A DNA stretch of 8,595 bases from Actinomycetes bacterium (lineage in GTDB: Bacteria > Actinomycetota > Actinomycetes > JAJYSQ01). Below, piece after piece: positions 1-8,595 of the stretch. The stretch spans positions 1 through 8,595 of the forward strand of contig JAJYSQ010000039.1 in NCBI GenBank assembly GCA_021793495.1. The letters are read 5' to 3'. Each line of letters opens with the position of its first letter. Position 1 is the stretch's first letter. The position numbers and the translations under genes were made by a program. The notes under the pieces were generated by a model. The model was not told the DNA's origin. It saw only the letters and a program-made list of their open reading frames with translations, and searched no databases.

Positions 1-2399
<2,399 letters not shown>

Positions 2400-2406
2400 G
2401 GTCTGA

Positions 2407-2412
2407 ATGGTA
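2407..2412 (-). promoter_or_regulatory. Predicted -10 box of the M50 protease gene (TACCAT), leaderless
   Basis: On the minus strand TACCAT fits TANNNT and lies exactly 7 bases from the ATG at 2399, so transcription should start at the A of the start codon. There is no Shine-Dalgarno between the box and the ATG and no obvious -35 element. Confidence 0.55.
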
Positions 2413-2512
2413 CGGGCGGGCTGCCACTCGGTACCCACGCGCCGGCGTCCGAGGCGACCCGAGGCCGTGCGCATCTGCGCGGCGCAACCGGGCTCGTGTC
2501 GGTGTCCCCCCC

Positions 2513-2518
2513 TACAGT
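2513..2518 (+). promoter_or_regulatory. Predicted -10 box of the RecB-family gene (TACAGT), leaderless
   Basis: TACAGT fits TANNNT and is followed by 6 bases and then ATG at 2525. The 5' leader would be zero or one base long. No ribosome binding site is present; the sequence before the box is a C run. The divergent protease promoter is about 100 bp away, so the two promoters share a 125-bp spacer (2400-2524) but do not overlap. Confidence 0.55.
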
Positions 2519-2524
2519 GACCGC

Positions 2525-3448
2525 ATGGCCGCCGTCGACGAACCTGCTGCCCAGACCGCCGCTGCCCACGAGCCTGGCACCGTCGCGGGCTCGCTCTCAC
2601 CGTCGCGCGCCTCGGACTTCATGAGCTGCCCGTTGCTCTATCGGTTCCGGGTGGTCGACCGGATCCCCGAGCGCCCGTCACCGGCCGCCGTGCGCGGAAC
2701 GGTCGTGCACACGGTGCTCGACGAGCTGTACTCCCTTCCTGCCGCGGACCGGACCCCGGATCGGGCGCTCGACCTGGTGCGTCCGGCCTGGCAGACGTTG
2801 CGCAGGACCGACCCGCGACTGGCCGGGATGTTCGACGCGGCCACGTCCGCGGAGCACGAGGGCCCGAGCCCGACGGCCACGATCTCTGAACCTGCTTGGC
2901 TGGCAGAGATCTCCCGGCTCGTCGAGAGGTACTTCCTGATGGAGGACCCCCGCCGACTCGAACCGGCGGCGCGGGAGCTCCGGGTGCACGGCACCCTGGC
3001 CGACGGGCTGGTCCTCCGGGGGTACGTCGACCGGCTGGACGTCGCCCCGGATGGTGCGGTCCGGGTCGTGGACTACAAGACGGGTCGCTCGCCGCGTCCC
3101 GGGTACGAGGCCAAAGCACTGTTCCAGGTGCGCTTCTACGCGCTGGTGCTGTGGATGACCCGGGGCCGGATTCCTGACCTGCTTCTGCTGATGTACCTCG
3201 GCGATGGCCAGGTGGTCCGGGACACGCCCGACGCTGCGGCGCTGCTCGCGACCCGTCGCAAGGTCGAGGCCGTATGGCAGGCGATCACTACGGCTCGGCG
3301 TACCGGGCAGTGGCAGCCCCGGCCGAGCCGGTTGTGCGACTACTGCGACCATCGGGTGCGCTGCCCAGCGTGGGGCGGGACGGCCCCGCCCCTCCCGGAG
3401 CACGACGACCCCGTGGTGCAGGTACCGGTCATCGAGAAGACCGGTTGA
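2525..3448 (+). CDS. RecB-family (Cas4/AddB-like) PD-(D/E)XK nuclease with Fe-S cluster motif
   Basis: This is a predicted cytoplasmic DNA exonuclease of 307 residues, homologous to Rv2119, whose physiological role I do not know to be established. The nuclease core is intact: H62 in GTVVH (58-62), E151 in the RELRV strand, D169 in GYVDRLD (166-172), D183 and K185 in VVDYKTG (181-187), and Q201/Y205 in QVRFYALVL. Four cysteines are placed as in iron-sulfur RecB nucleases (AddB, Cas4, Dna2): C35 in SPSRASDFMSCPLLYRFR, then C271, C274 and C280 in CDYCDHRVRCPAW (C-x2-C-x5-C). No helicase domain is fused and no cas genes are nearby, so this is the stand-alone housekeeping type. ATG 2525 is favoured by the -10 box just upstream; the first 23 residues or so are Ala-rich and probably disordered. 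It ends 12 bp before the convergent HAD gene. Confidence 0.92.
   Translation: MAAVDEPAAQTAAAHEPGTVAGSLSPSRASDFMSCPLLYRFRVVDRIPERPSPAAVRGTVVHTVLDELYSLPAADRTPDRALDLVRPAWQTLRRTDPRLAGMFDAATSAEHEGPSPTATISEPAWLAEISRLVERYFLMEDPRRLEPAARELRVHGTLADGLVLRGYVDRLDVAPDGAVRVVDYKTGRSPRPGYEAKALFQVRFYALVLWMTRGRIPDLLLLMYLGDGQVVRDTPDAAALLATRRKVEAVWQAITTARRTGQWQPRPSRLCDYCDHRVRCPAWGGTAPPLPEHDDPVVQVPVIEKTG
3424..3445. terminator. Weak hairpin at the recB/HAD convergent junction
   Basis: ACCGGT at 3424-3429 and again at 3440-3445 can pair as a 6-bp stem around a 10-base loop, just before the nuclease stop (3446-3448). It has no T tract on either side. It may slow or end transcription from either direction in the very short gap between the two convergent genes, but the stem is short and lies inside coding sequence, so this is tentative. 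Confidence 0.2.
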
Positions 3449-3460
3449 GCCAGACGATCA

Positions 3461-4147
3461 TCACCGGGCGACCAGCCCGGACAGCACCTCGAGGTCGATC
3501 TCGGCGAGCGATCCGACGACCAGCACCCCCGGCGCGGACTCGATCGGCACCACATGCGGGACAGCAATGGTCGGGCACCCCGCGCTGCGGGCGGCCGCGA
3601 CCCCGGTCGGGGAGTCCTCGATCGCGACAGACTGGCGAGGATCCACCCCCAGGGCAGCCGCCGCCTTCCGGTAGGGCTCCGGGTTCGGCTTGGCGTGGGC
3701 CACCTCGTCCCCACACACCACCACGTCGAACCGGTCTCGGCCCAGGGTGTCCAGCCCGATCTCCGTGAGGCTGCGGTGGGTGGAGGTGACCAGGGCCGTC
3801 GGCAGCCCGGCGTCACGTACGCAGAGCAGCAGCTCCTCGGCTCCAGTCCGCCAGGTCAGTCCGGCCGCGAAGTACGTGCGCGTCCGGTCCAGAAGCCAGC
3901 CACCGGCCCACTCAGGATCGGCGTCGGAGTGGACGTCGGTCAGGAGCAGGGTGATCGAACGCGTCAGGTTCGACCCGACCATCGAGGAGCGCACCGCCGG
4001 TGACAGCGTCCCGCCCAGCTCCGCCGCGAGGTCGGCCAGGCTGCGATCCCACAGCTTCTCGCTGTCGACCAGGGTGCCATCCATGTCGAACAGCACGGCG
4101 GCGAGCCCCTCGCGGGTGCTCGGGGGGTGCCCGGCGAGATGGCTCAT
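3461..4147 (-). CDS. HAD-superfamily hydrolase, subfamily IA (phosphatase / phosphoglycolate- or beta-PGM-like)
   Basis: This is a predicted cytoplasmic phosphatase acting on a small phosphorylated metabolite; the substrate cannot be told from the sequence. It has 228 residues, typical for this group. Motif I is DMDGTLVDSE at 21-30 (nucleophile D21, acid/base D23). Motif II is the Thr/Ser of LVTSTH at 119-124. Motif III is K153 in HAKPNPEPY. Motif IV is E177/D178 in AIEDSPTG. The helical cap occupies about 30-100. The start ATG (4147-4145) overlaps the metH stop TGA in an ATGA junction and has no well-placed Shine-Dalgarno, so translation is probably coupled to metH. The reading frame stays open upstream into metH but that is shadow sequence. 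Its link to MetH (for example repair or removal of a side product) is only a guess from the operon. Confidence 0.92.
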   Translation of the reverse strand: MSHLAGHPPSTREGLAAVLFDMDGTLVDSEKLWDRSLADLAAELGGTLSPAVRSSMVGSNLTRSITLLLTDVHSDADPEWAGGWLLDRTRTYFAAGLTWRTGAEELLLCVRDAGLPTALVTSTHRSLTEIGLDTLGRDRFDVVVCGDEVAHAKPNPEPYRKAAAALGVDPRQSVAIEDSPTGVAAARSAGCPTIAVPHVVPIESAPGVLVVGSLAEIDLEVLSGLVAR

Positions 4148-7100
4148 CGGGCGTTGAAGTACTTCGCCTCGGGGTGGTGGACGATGATCGCGTCGGTGGA
4201 CTGCTCGGGGTGCAGCTGGAACTCCTCGGACAGGCTCACGCCGATCCGGGACGGGTCCAGCAGGCCCACGATGATCGCGCGGTCCTCCAGGTCGGGGCAG
4301 GCCGGGTACCCCAGCGAGTACCGGGAGCCGCGGTACTCCTGGCGGAGCACGCCGTCCAGCTCCGCAGCGTCCTCGCCTGCGGCCCCCAGCTCGGCACGGA
4401 CTCGGCAGTGCCACAGCTCGGCGAGGGCCTCGGTCAGCTGCACGGACAGCCCGTGCAGCTCGAGATACTCACGGTAGGCGTCCTTGGCGAACAGCTCCGC
4501 GGTGGCCTGGGACAACCGTGATCCCATGGTGACCAGCTGGAAGGCGACGACGTCGACCTCGCCGCTGTCGCGGGGCCGGAAGAAGTCGGCCAGGCACAGG
4601 TGACGGTCTCGGGTTTGCCGGGGGAAGTGGAAACGAGCCCGCTCGGTACCGGCCAGGGGACCCTCGTGGTGGGCGATCACCAGGTCGTCCCCCTCGGACC
4701 AGCAGGGGAAGTACCCGTAGACGACTGCGGCCTCGGCCAGCCCCTCGGTGGCGATGCGCTCGAGCCACATGCGCAGCCGGGGTCGGCCCTCGGCCTCCAC
4801 CAGCTCGTCGTAGCTGGGCCCGCTGCTGCGTGAACCGCGCAACCCCCACTGGCCAAGGAAAGTGGCACGTTCGTCCAAATATCGGGCGTACTCGGCCAGG
4901 GCGATGCCCTTGACCACCCGGGTGCCCCAAAAGGGCGGCGCCGGGACCGGGTTGTCGGTGACCACATCGGACCGCGTCGCAGCAGGCGCGTCGTCCCTTG
5001 GTCGCGAGTCTTGCGCGGTGCCGGAGGCCGTGCCGCGGACACCGTCGGCTGCGGTCGTGGAGATCGGGACGCGTCGCTGACGCAGCTGCGGCAGCTGGGC
5101 TCCCTGCTCGCCACGGCGCATGGCCGCGATCGCGTCCATCAGACGAAGCCCCTCGAAGGCGTCACGGGCGTACCGGACCTCTCCCTGGTAGACCTCCGCC
5201 AGGTCGCCCTCCACGTACGCCCGGGTGAGGGCGGCCCCGCCCAGGATCACCGGCCACTGGGTGGCCAACCCGCGGGCGTTGAGCTCCTCGAGGTTCTCCC
5301 GCATGACGACCGTGGACTTGACCAGCAGTCCCGACATGCCGATCGCGTCCACCTGGTGTTCGCGGGCCGCCTCGATGATGGCCGAGACTGGCTGCTTGAT
5401 GCCCAGGTTGACCACGTCGTAGCCGTTGTTGGACAGGATGATGTCGACCAGGTTCTTGCCGATGTCGTGCACATCACCCTTCACGGTCGCCAGCACGATG
5501 CTGGCCTTGCCGCGGGAGTCGGCACGCTCCATGTGGGGCTCCAGCCACCCCACGGCAGCCTTCATCACCTCCGCCGAGGCCAGCACGAACGGCAGCTGCA
5601 TCTCGCCGCGACCGAACAGCTCCCCGACTTCACGCATGCCGGTCAGCAGGTGGTCGTTGATGACGTCCAACGGAGCCAGCCCGCGATCCAACGCCTCGGT
5701 CAGGTCTGCCTCGAGCCCCAGCCGCTCCCCGTCGACAACCCGGCGGGACAGTCGCTCGCCCAGCGGTAGGGCGGCGAGCTCCTGGGCTCGCGTGGCTCGT
5801 GCGGTGGTAGCCGACACACCTTCGAACAGGTCCAGGAATCGGGAGAGCGGGTCGTACCCCTCGCGCCGTCGGTCGTGGATGAGGTCGAGGGCGACCTCCA
5901 GCTGCTCGGCCGGGATCCGGGAGATCGGCAGGATCTTCGAGGCGTGCACGATCGCGGAGTCCAGCCCGGCCTTGACCGCCTCGTGCAGGAAGGCGGAGTT
6001 GAGCACCTGGCGGGCCGCCGGCGCCAGCCCGAACGAGACGTTGGACACCCCCAGGGTGGTGGACACCTCGGGAAACCGGCGCTTGATCTCGGTGATCGCC
6101 GCGAGTGTCTCGATCGCGTCGCGGCGGGTCTCGTCCTGCCCCGTGGCGATCGGGAAGGTCAGGCAGTCGACGAGGATGTCCTCCGCCCGCATCCCCCAGC
6201 GGCCGGTGAGTGCCTCGATCAGGCGGGTGGCGATCGCCACCTTGTCTGCGGTCGTGCGGGCCTGGCCGTTCTCGTCGATCGTCAGGGCGACGACCGCGGC
6301 ACCGTGCTCGACGACGACCGGCATCACCCGGGCCATCCGCGAGCCCGGACCGTCGCCGTCCTCGAAGTTCACCGAGTTCACCACGGCACGTCCGCCGAGC
6401 AGCTCCAGGGCGGCCGTGATGACCTCCGGCTCGGTCGAGTCGATCACCAGTGGCAACGTGGACGCGGTGGCGAACCGCGTGACGATCTCCTTCATGTCGC
6501 TGACCCCGTCGCGGCCCACATAGTCCACGCAGACGTCCAGCAGGTGGGCACCGTCGCGAGTCTGTGCGCGGGCGATCTCCACGCACTCGTCGTACCGGCC
6601 GGCGAGCATCGCGTCGCGGAAGGCTCGGGAGCCGTTCGCGTTCGTCCGCTCCCCGATCGACAGGTAGGCGGTGTCCTGGCGGAAGGGGACGCTGACATAG
6701 AGCGAGGCGACCCCCGGCTCGGGTCGTGGACGGCGATTGGCCACTCCCTGGCCGCCGACGCGTTCGACCACGTGGCGCAGGTGCTCGGGAGTGGTGCCGC
6801 AGCAACCGCCGACCAGGCTCAGCCCGTACTCGCCGGTGAACGTCTCGTGCGCCTCGGCCAGCTGGGTGGGGGTCAGGGGGTAGTGCGCGCCCCGCGCCGT
6901 GAGCTCGGGCAGGCCGGCGTTCGGCATCGACGAGATCAACGTTCGCGAGTGCCGCGACAGGTGGCGCAGGTGCTCGCCCATCTCGGCCGGGCCGGTCGCG
7001 CAGTTCAGGCCGATCACGTCGACGCCGAGGGGTTCGAGCGCGGTCAGCGCCGCGCCGATCTCCGAGCCGAGCAGCATGGTGCCGGTGGTCTCCACGGTGA

Positions 7101-7677
7101 CCGAGACGATCATCGGCAGGTCCAGGCCGGCAGCACGCACCGCCCGCTGGGCCCCGATGACCGCTGCCTTGGCCTGCAGCAGGTCCTGGACGGTCTCGAT
7201 CAGGATCGCGTCGACCCCGCCATCGACCAGGCCACGCACCTGCTCGGCGTAGGCATCGCGCAGCGTCGCGAACGGCAGGTGGCCCAGGGTCGGCAGCTTC
7301 GTCCCGGGCCCGACCGAGCCCAGCACGAACCGCGGGTGGTCGCGGGACGTGAACGCGTCTGCGGCGTCGCGGGCCAGCGCAGCCCCCGCCCGGGAAAGCT
7401 CGTAGATCCGGTCGGAGATCCCGTACTCCCCCAGGTTCGCCGTGTTGGCCCCGAAGGTGTTGGTCTCGATCGCGTCGACACCCACCGCCAGGTACGCCTC
7501 GTGCACCCCACGGACGATGTCGGGGCGGGTGACGTTGAGGACCTCGTTGCACCCCTCGTACCCCTGGAAGTCCTCGAGGGTGGGGCCGGCCGCCTGCAGC
7601 ATCGTGCCCATCGCCCCGTCCGCGACGACCACTCGGCGCGCCAGGGTCTCGCGCAACAGCTGGGGGCGTGGGGTCAC
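4144..7677 (-). CDS. metH: Cobalamin-dependent methionine synthase
   Basis: The enzyme moves a methyl group from 5-methyltetrahydrofolate through methylcobalamin to homocysteine, making methionine and tetrahydrofolate in the cytoplasm. The 1177-residue protein has every module. The homocysteine domain (about 1-310) has zinc ligands C226 (GLNCATG) and C292/C293 (GGCCGTTPEH). The pterin domain (about 325-590) has IGERTNANGS at 341-350, INSVN-like VVNSVNFEDGDG and VSNVSFG at 544-550. The B12 cap (about 625-715) precedes the B12 domain (about 725-855), where DVHDIG at 735-740 supplies the axial His737. MSGLLVKS and GGAAL complete the B12 loops. A hydrophilic linker (about 857-912) leads to the SAM-binding reactivation domain (about 915-1177), with YGYFPCWSEGDD and GYPACPD (1123-1129). 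In the pterin domain LLDVCVDYVG has Cys where E. coli has Asn in DINMD; I recall the same in mycobacteria. The GTG start at 7677 has GAGG six bases upstream. The stop overlaps the HAD start. Confidence 0.97.
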   Translation of the reverse strand: MTPRPQLLRETLARRVVVADGAMGTMLQAAGPTLEDFQGYEGCNEVLNVTRPDIVRGVHEAYLAVGVDAIETNTFGANTANLGEYGISDRIYELSRAGAALARDAADAFTSRDHPRFVLGSVGPGTKLPTLGHLPFATLRDAYAEQVRGLVDGGVDAILIETVQDLLQAKAAVIGAQRAVRAAGLDLPMIVSVTVETTGTMLLGSEIGAALTALEPLGVDVIGLNCATGPAEMGEHLRHLSRHSRTLISSMPNAGLPELTARGAHYPLTPTQLAEAHETFTGEYGLSLVGGCCGTTPEHLRHVVERVGGQGVANRRPRPEPGVASLYVSVPFRQDTAYLSIGERTNANGSRAFRDAMLAGRYDECVEIARAQTRDGAHLLDVCVDYVGRDGVSDMKEIVTRFATASTLPLVIDSTEPEVITAALELLGGRAVVNSVNFEDGDGPGSRMARVMPVVVEHGAAVVALTIDENGQARTTADKVAIATRLIEALTGRWGMRAEDILVDCLTFPIATGQDETRRDAIETLAAITEIKRRFPEVSTTLGVSNVSFGLAPAARQVLNSAFLHEAVKAGLDSAIVHASKILPISRIPAEQLEVALDLIHDRRREGYDPLSRFLDLFEGVSATTARATRAQELAALPLGERLSRRVVDGERLGLEADLTEALDRGLAPLDVINDHLLTGMREVGELFGRGEMQLPFVLASAEVMKAAVGWLEPHMERADSRGKASIVLATVKGDVHDIGKNLVDIILSNNGYDVVNLGIKQPVSAIIEAAREHQVDAIGMSGLLVKSTVVMRENLEELNARGLATQWPVILGGAALTRAYVEGDLAEVYQGEVRYARDAFEGLRLMDAIAAMRRGEQGAQLPQLRQRRVPISTTAADGVRGTASGTAQDSRPRDDAPAATRSDVVTDNPVPAPPFWGTRVVKGIALAEYARYLDERATFLGQWGLRGSRSSGPSYDELVEAEGRPRLRMWLERIATEGLAEAAVVYGYFPCWSEGDDLVIAHHEGPLAGTERARFHFPRQTRDRHLCLADFFRPRDSGEVDVVAFQLVTMGSRLSQATAELFAKDAYREYLELHGLSVQLTEALAELWHCRVRAELGAAGEDAAELDGVLRQEYRGSRYSLGYPACPDLEDRAIIVGLLDPSRIGVSLSEEFQLHPEQSTDAIIVHHPEAKYFNAR

Positions 7678-7752
7678 GGACGGCCTCGTCGGTAGGGGGC
7701 AGGCAGCGGTGGCCGGCAGGCCAGCCCGCCGGGACAGGAGGGCAATACGTGC

Positions 7753-7758
7753 AGCCTA
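7753..7758 (-). promoter_or_regulatory. Predicted -10 box of metH (TAGGCT)
   Basis: On the minus strand TAGGCT fits TANNNT. A start about 7 bases on (near 7746) would give a leader of roughly 70 bases before GTG 7677, long enough for the GAGG ribosome site at about 7684-7687. The leader can form a small hairpin (7713-7717 with 7728-7732, 5-bp stem). I see no cobalamin riboswitch (too short, no B12-box-like stretch) and no SAM- or SAH-riboswitch core. The 13 bases GCGCCACCGGTAG running into this box are the same as at trmI. Confidence 0.45.
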
Positions 7759-7768
7759 CCGGTGGCGC
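7756..7768 (-). repeat. Third copy of the 13-base GCGCCACCGGTAG word, upstream of metH
   Basis: The minus strand reads GCGCCACCGGTAG here, identical to the two copies upstream of trmI (1207-1219 and 1228-1240). At metH and at the trmI-proximal copy the word has the same register to the -10 box, its last three bases being the TAG of TANNNT. It could be a shared operator or extended promoter element, or a chance match in GC-rich DNA. Confidence 0.6.
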
Positions 7769-7816
7769 GGATCTCAGGCCTGCGCGTGCCGCGCTGGCCC
7801 GGGGCGGTGCACGACG

Positions 7817-7822
7817 TACCCT
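7817..7822 (+). promoter_or_regulatory. Possible -10 box of the PAC2 gene (TACCCT)
   Basis: TACCCT fits TANNNT and lies in the divergent spacer between metH and the PAC2 gene. It would give a leader of roughly 85-90 bases, which agrees with the good Shine-Dalgarno at 7904-7910. No -35 box is recognisable, and TANNNT is a loose pattern. Confidence 0.3.
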
Positions 7823-7903
7823 TGCGGTGGCCGGCGATCGTGTCCGGGCTCGTCCGGGCGACCGGTCGACGAGTTCAGCGCTGACCTGGGCACTGCGGCG
7901 AAC

Positions 7904-7910
7904 GGAGGTG
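7904..7910 (+). promoter_or_regulatory. Strong Shine-Dalgarno of the PAC2 gene (GGAGGTG)
   Basis: GGAGGTG ends four bases before GTG 7915 (about five bases after the GGAGGT core). It is the only near-consensus ribosome site in the window and decides the start in favour of GTG 7915 over the internal ATG at 7942. Confidence 0.75.
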
Positions 7911-7914
7911 GCGG

Positions 7915-8595
7915 GTGATCGACTCCCCCGGGCTCGTGGGCATGCGAGACTCGGTGGTGGTCGTCGCGTTCGAGGGGTGGAACGACGCCGCGGACGCCGC
8001 GACCGCGACCGTGGAGTTCTTGGAGTCGGCGTGGTCTGCCCGCCCGGTCGGTGCGATCGACCCGGACGACTACTACGACTTCCAGGTCAACCGTCCCACG
8101 GTCGAGGTCGGCGCCGAGGGACGACGCACCCTGACCTGGCCGACCACCCGGTTCTCTCGCACCACCATCCCCGGTACCGGCCGGGATGCCTTGCTGGTCC
8201 GGGGGATCGAGCCGAACATGCGGTGGCGGTCGTTCACCGAGGAGATCCTGCAGGTGGCTCGCCGGGCCAACGCCGGGCTGGTGCTGGTCCTCGGCGCCCT
8301 GCTGGCGGACTCTCCGCACACCCGGCCGGTTCCGGTCAACGGCACCACCAGCGACCCGGGCCTGGCGGCACGACTGGTTCTGGAGGAGTCCCGTTACGAG
8401 GGACCTACCGGGATCGTGGGAGTGCTGACCGATCTGGCCGCACACTCCGGGCTGCCTGCGGTCTCGCTGTGGGCCGCCGTGCCCCACTACGCCGCTCAGC
8501 CTCCCTGTCCCAAGGCCGCGTTGGCGCTGCTGCAACGAGTCGAGGACCTCCTGGACACGTCCATGGACCTGCACGAGATGACCGAGGCGGCCCGT
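7915..8595 (+). CDS. PAC2 (proteasome assembly chaperone-like) family protein, 3' end outside window
   Basis: This belongs to the PAC2 family, homologous to Rv2125. Eukaryotic members (PAC1/PAC2) help assemble the 20S proteasome; the job of the bacterial ones is not settled as far as I know. The visible 227 residues run to the last base with no stop; homologues are near 290-300 residues, so about a quarter is missing. Typical features are the opening strand SVVVVAFEGWNDAADAAT (13-30), IDPDDYYDFQVNRP (48-61), the strand LLVRGIEPNMRWRSF (93-107), GLVLVLGALLADSPHTRPVPV (121-141) and GLPAVSLWAAVPHYAAQPPCPKAAL (179-203). The protein looks cytoplasmic and has no signal peptide. It is divergent from metH across a 237-bp spacer, and translation should start from the GGAGGTG-preceded GTG. 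Proximity to the presumed proteasome locus is consistent with, but does not show, a link to that system. Confidence 0.92.
   Translation, partial: MIDSPGLVGMRDSVVVVAFEGWNDAADAATATVEFLESAWSARPVGAIDPDDYYDFQVNRPTVEVGAEGRRTLTWPTTRFSRTTIPGTGRDALLVRGIEPNMRWRSFTEEILQVARRANAGLVLVLGALLADSPHTRPVPVNGTTSDPGLAARLVLEESRYEGPTGIVGVLTDLAAHSGLPAVSLWAAVPHYAAQPPCPKAALALLQRVEDLLDTSMDLHEMTEAAR

Noticed and set aside
2400..2600. Upstream part of the M50 protease open frame, to a start at 2600
   Set aside because: It would overlap the divergent nuclease gene and its promoter; the translation is Arg-rich junk, and ATG 2399 has a well-spaced -10 box.
2525..3448. Cas4 gene of a CRISPR-Cas system
   Set aside because: The Fe-S RecB fold resembles Cas4, but there is no CRISPR array or other cas gene, and the length and synteny fit the housekeeping Rv2119 group.
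4156..4165. Perfect 10-bp palindrome GAAGTACTTC near the end of metH
   Set aside because: It encodes the ordinary MetH tail AKYFN, and I see no second copy, so it is most likely chance.
5875..7695. Long open frame of about 600 codons antisense to metH
   Set aside because: It is a GC-rich shadow frame: composition is dominated by Arg, Gly, Asp and His with no recognisable domain, while metH on the other strand is an unbroken match to its family.
7774..8574. Open frame of 266 codons antisense to the PAC2 gene
   Set aside because: It is a shadow frame rich in Arg, Gly and Gln; the plus-strand PAC2 frame has a strong Shine-Dalgarno and family motifs.

Overview
The window comes from a very GC-rich actinobacterium. 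The evidence is strong G/C at third codon positions, frequent GTG starts, TANNNT-type -10 boxes sitting directly against start codons, and a gene set (trmI, a RecB/Cas4-like nuclease, metH, a PAC2 protein) that I recall as conserved next to the Pup-proteasome genes in Mycobacterium, Streptomyces and relatives. I see no mobile elements, CRISPR arrays, tRNAs, rRNAs or signs of recent transfer. It reads as ordinary core chromosome.

Layout, left to right. Positions 1-251 (+) hold the 3' end of a small single-cluster ferredoxin. It runs tail to tail into trmI (248-1195, -), a tRNA m1A58 methyltransferase, and the two stop codons share one CTAG. Upstream of trmI is a 52-bp gap with a perfect 21-bp tandem duplication and a likely leaderless promoter. 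Next is an M50 site-2 protease with two CBS domains (1248-2399, -). A 125-bp divergent spacer (2400-2524) separates it from a RecB-family iron-sulfur nuclease (2525-3448, +), and both genes look leaderless. The nuclease converges on a HAD phosphatase (3461-4147, -). The HAD gene overlaps metH (4144-7677, -; cobalamin-dependent methionine synthase, all four modules intact) by 4 bp in an ATGA junction, so metH-HAD is an operon. A 237-bp divergent spacer (7678-7914) leads to a PAC2-family gene (7915 onward, +) that runs off the right edge. No stretch longer than 300 bases lacks a gene.

Functionally the window mixes housekeeping jobs: methyl-group metabolism (MetH regenerates methionine, the precursor of SAM; TrmI consumes SAM), intramembrane proteolysis, DNA processing and small-molecule dephosphorylation. 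No new multi-gene system is evident. The most interesting signals are regulatory. A 13-base word, GCGCCACCGGTAG, runs into the predicted -10 box of both trmI (where it is duplicated) and metH. Three of the five genes whose starts are visible appear to be transcribed without a leader.
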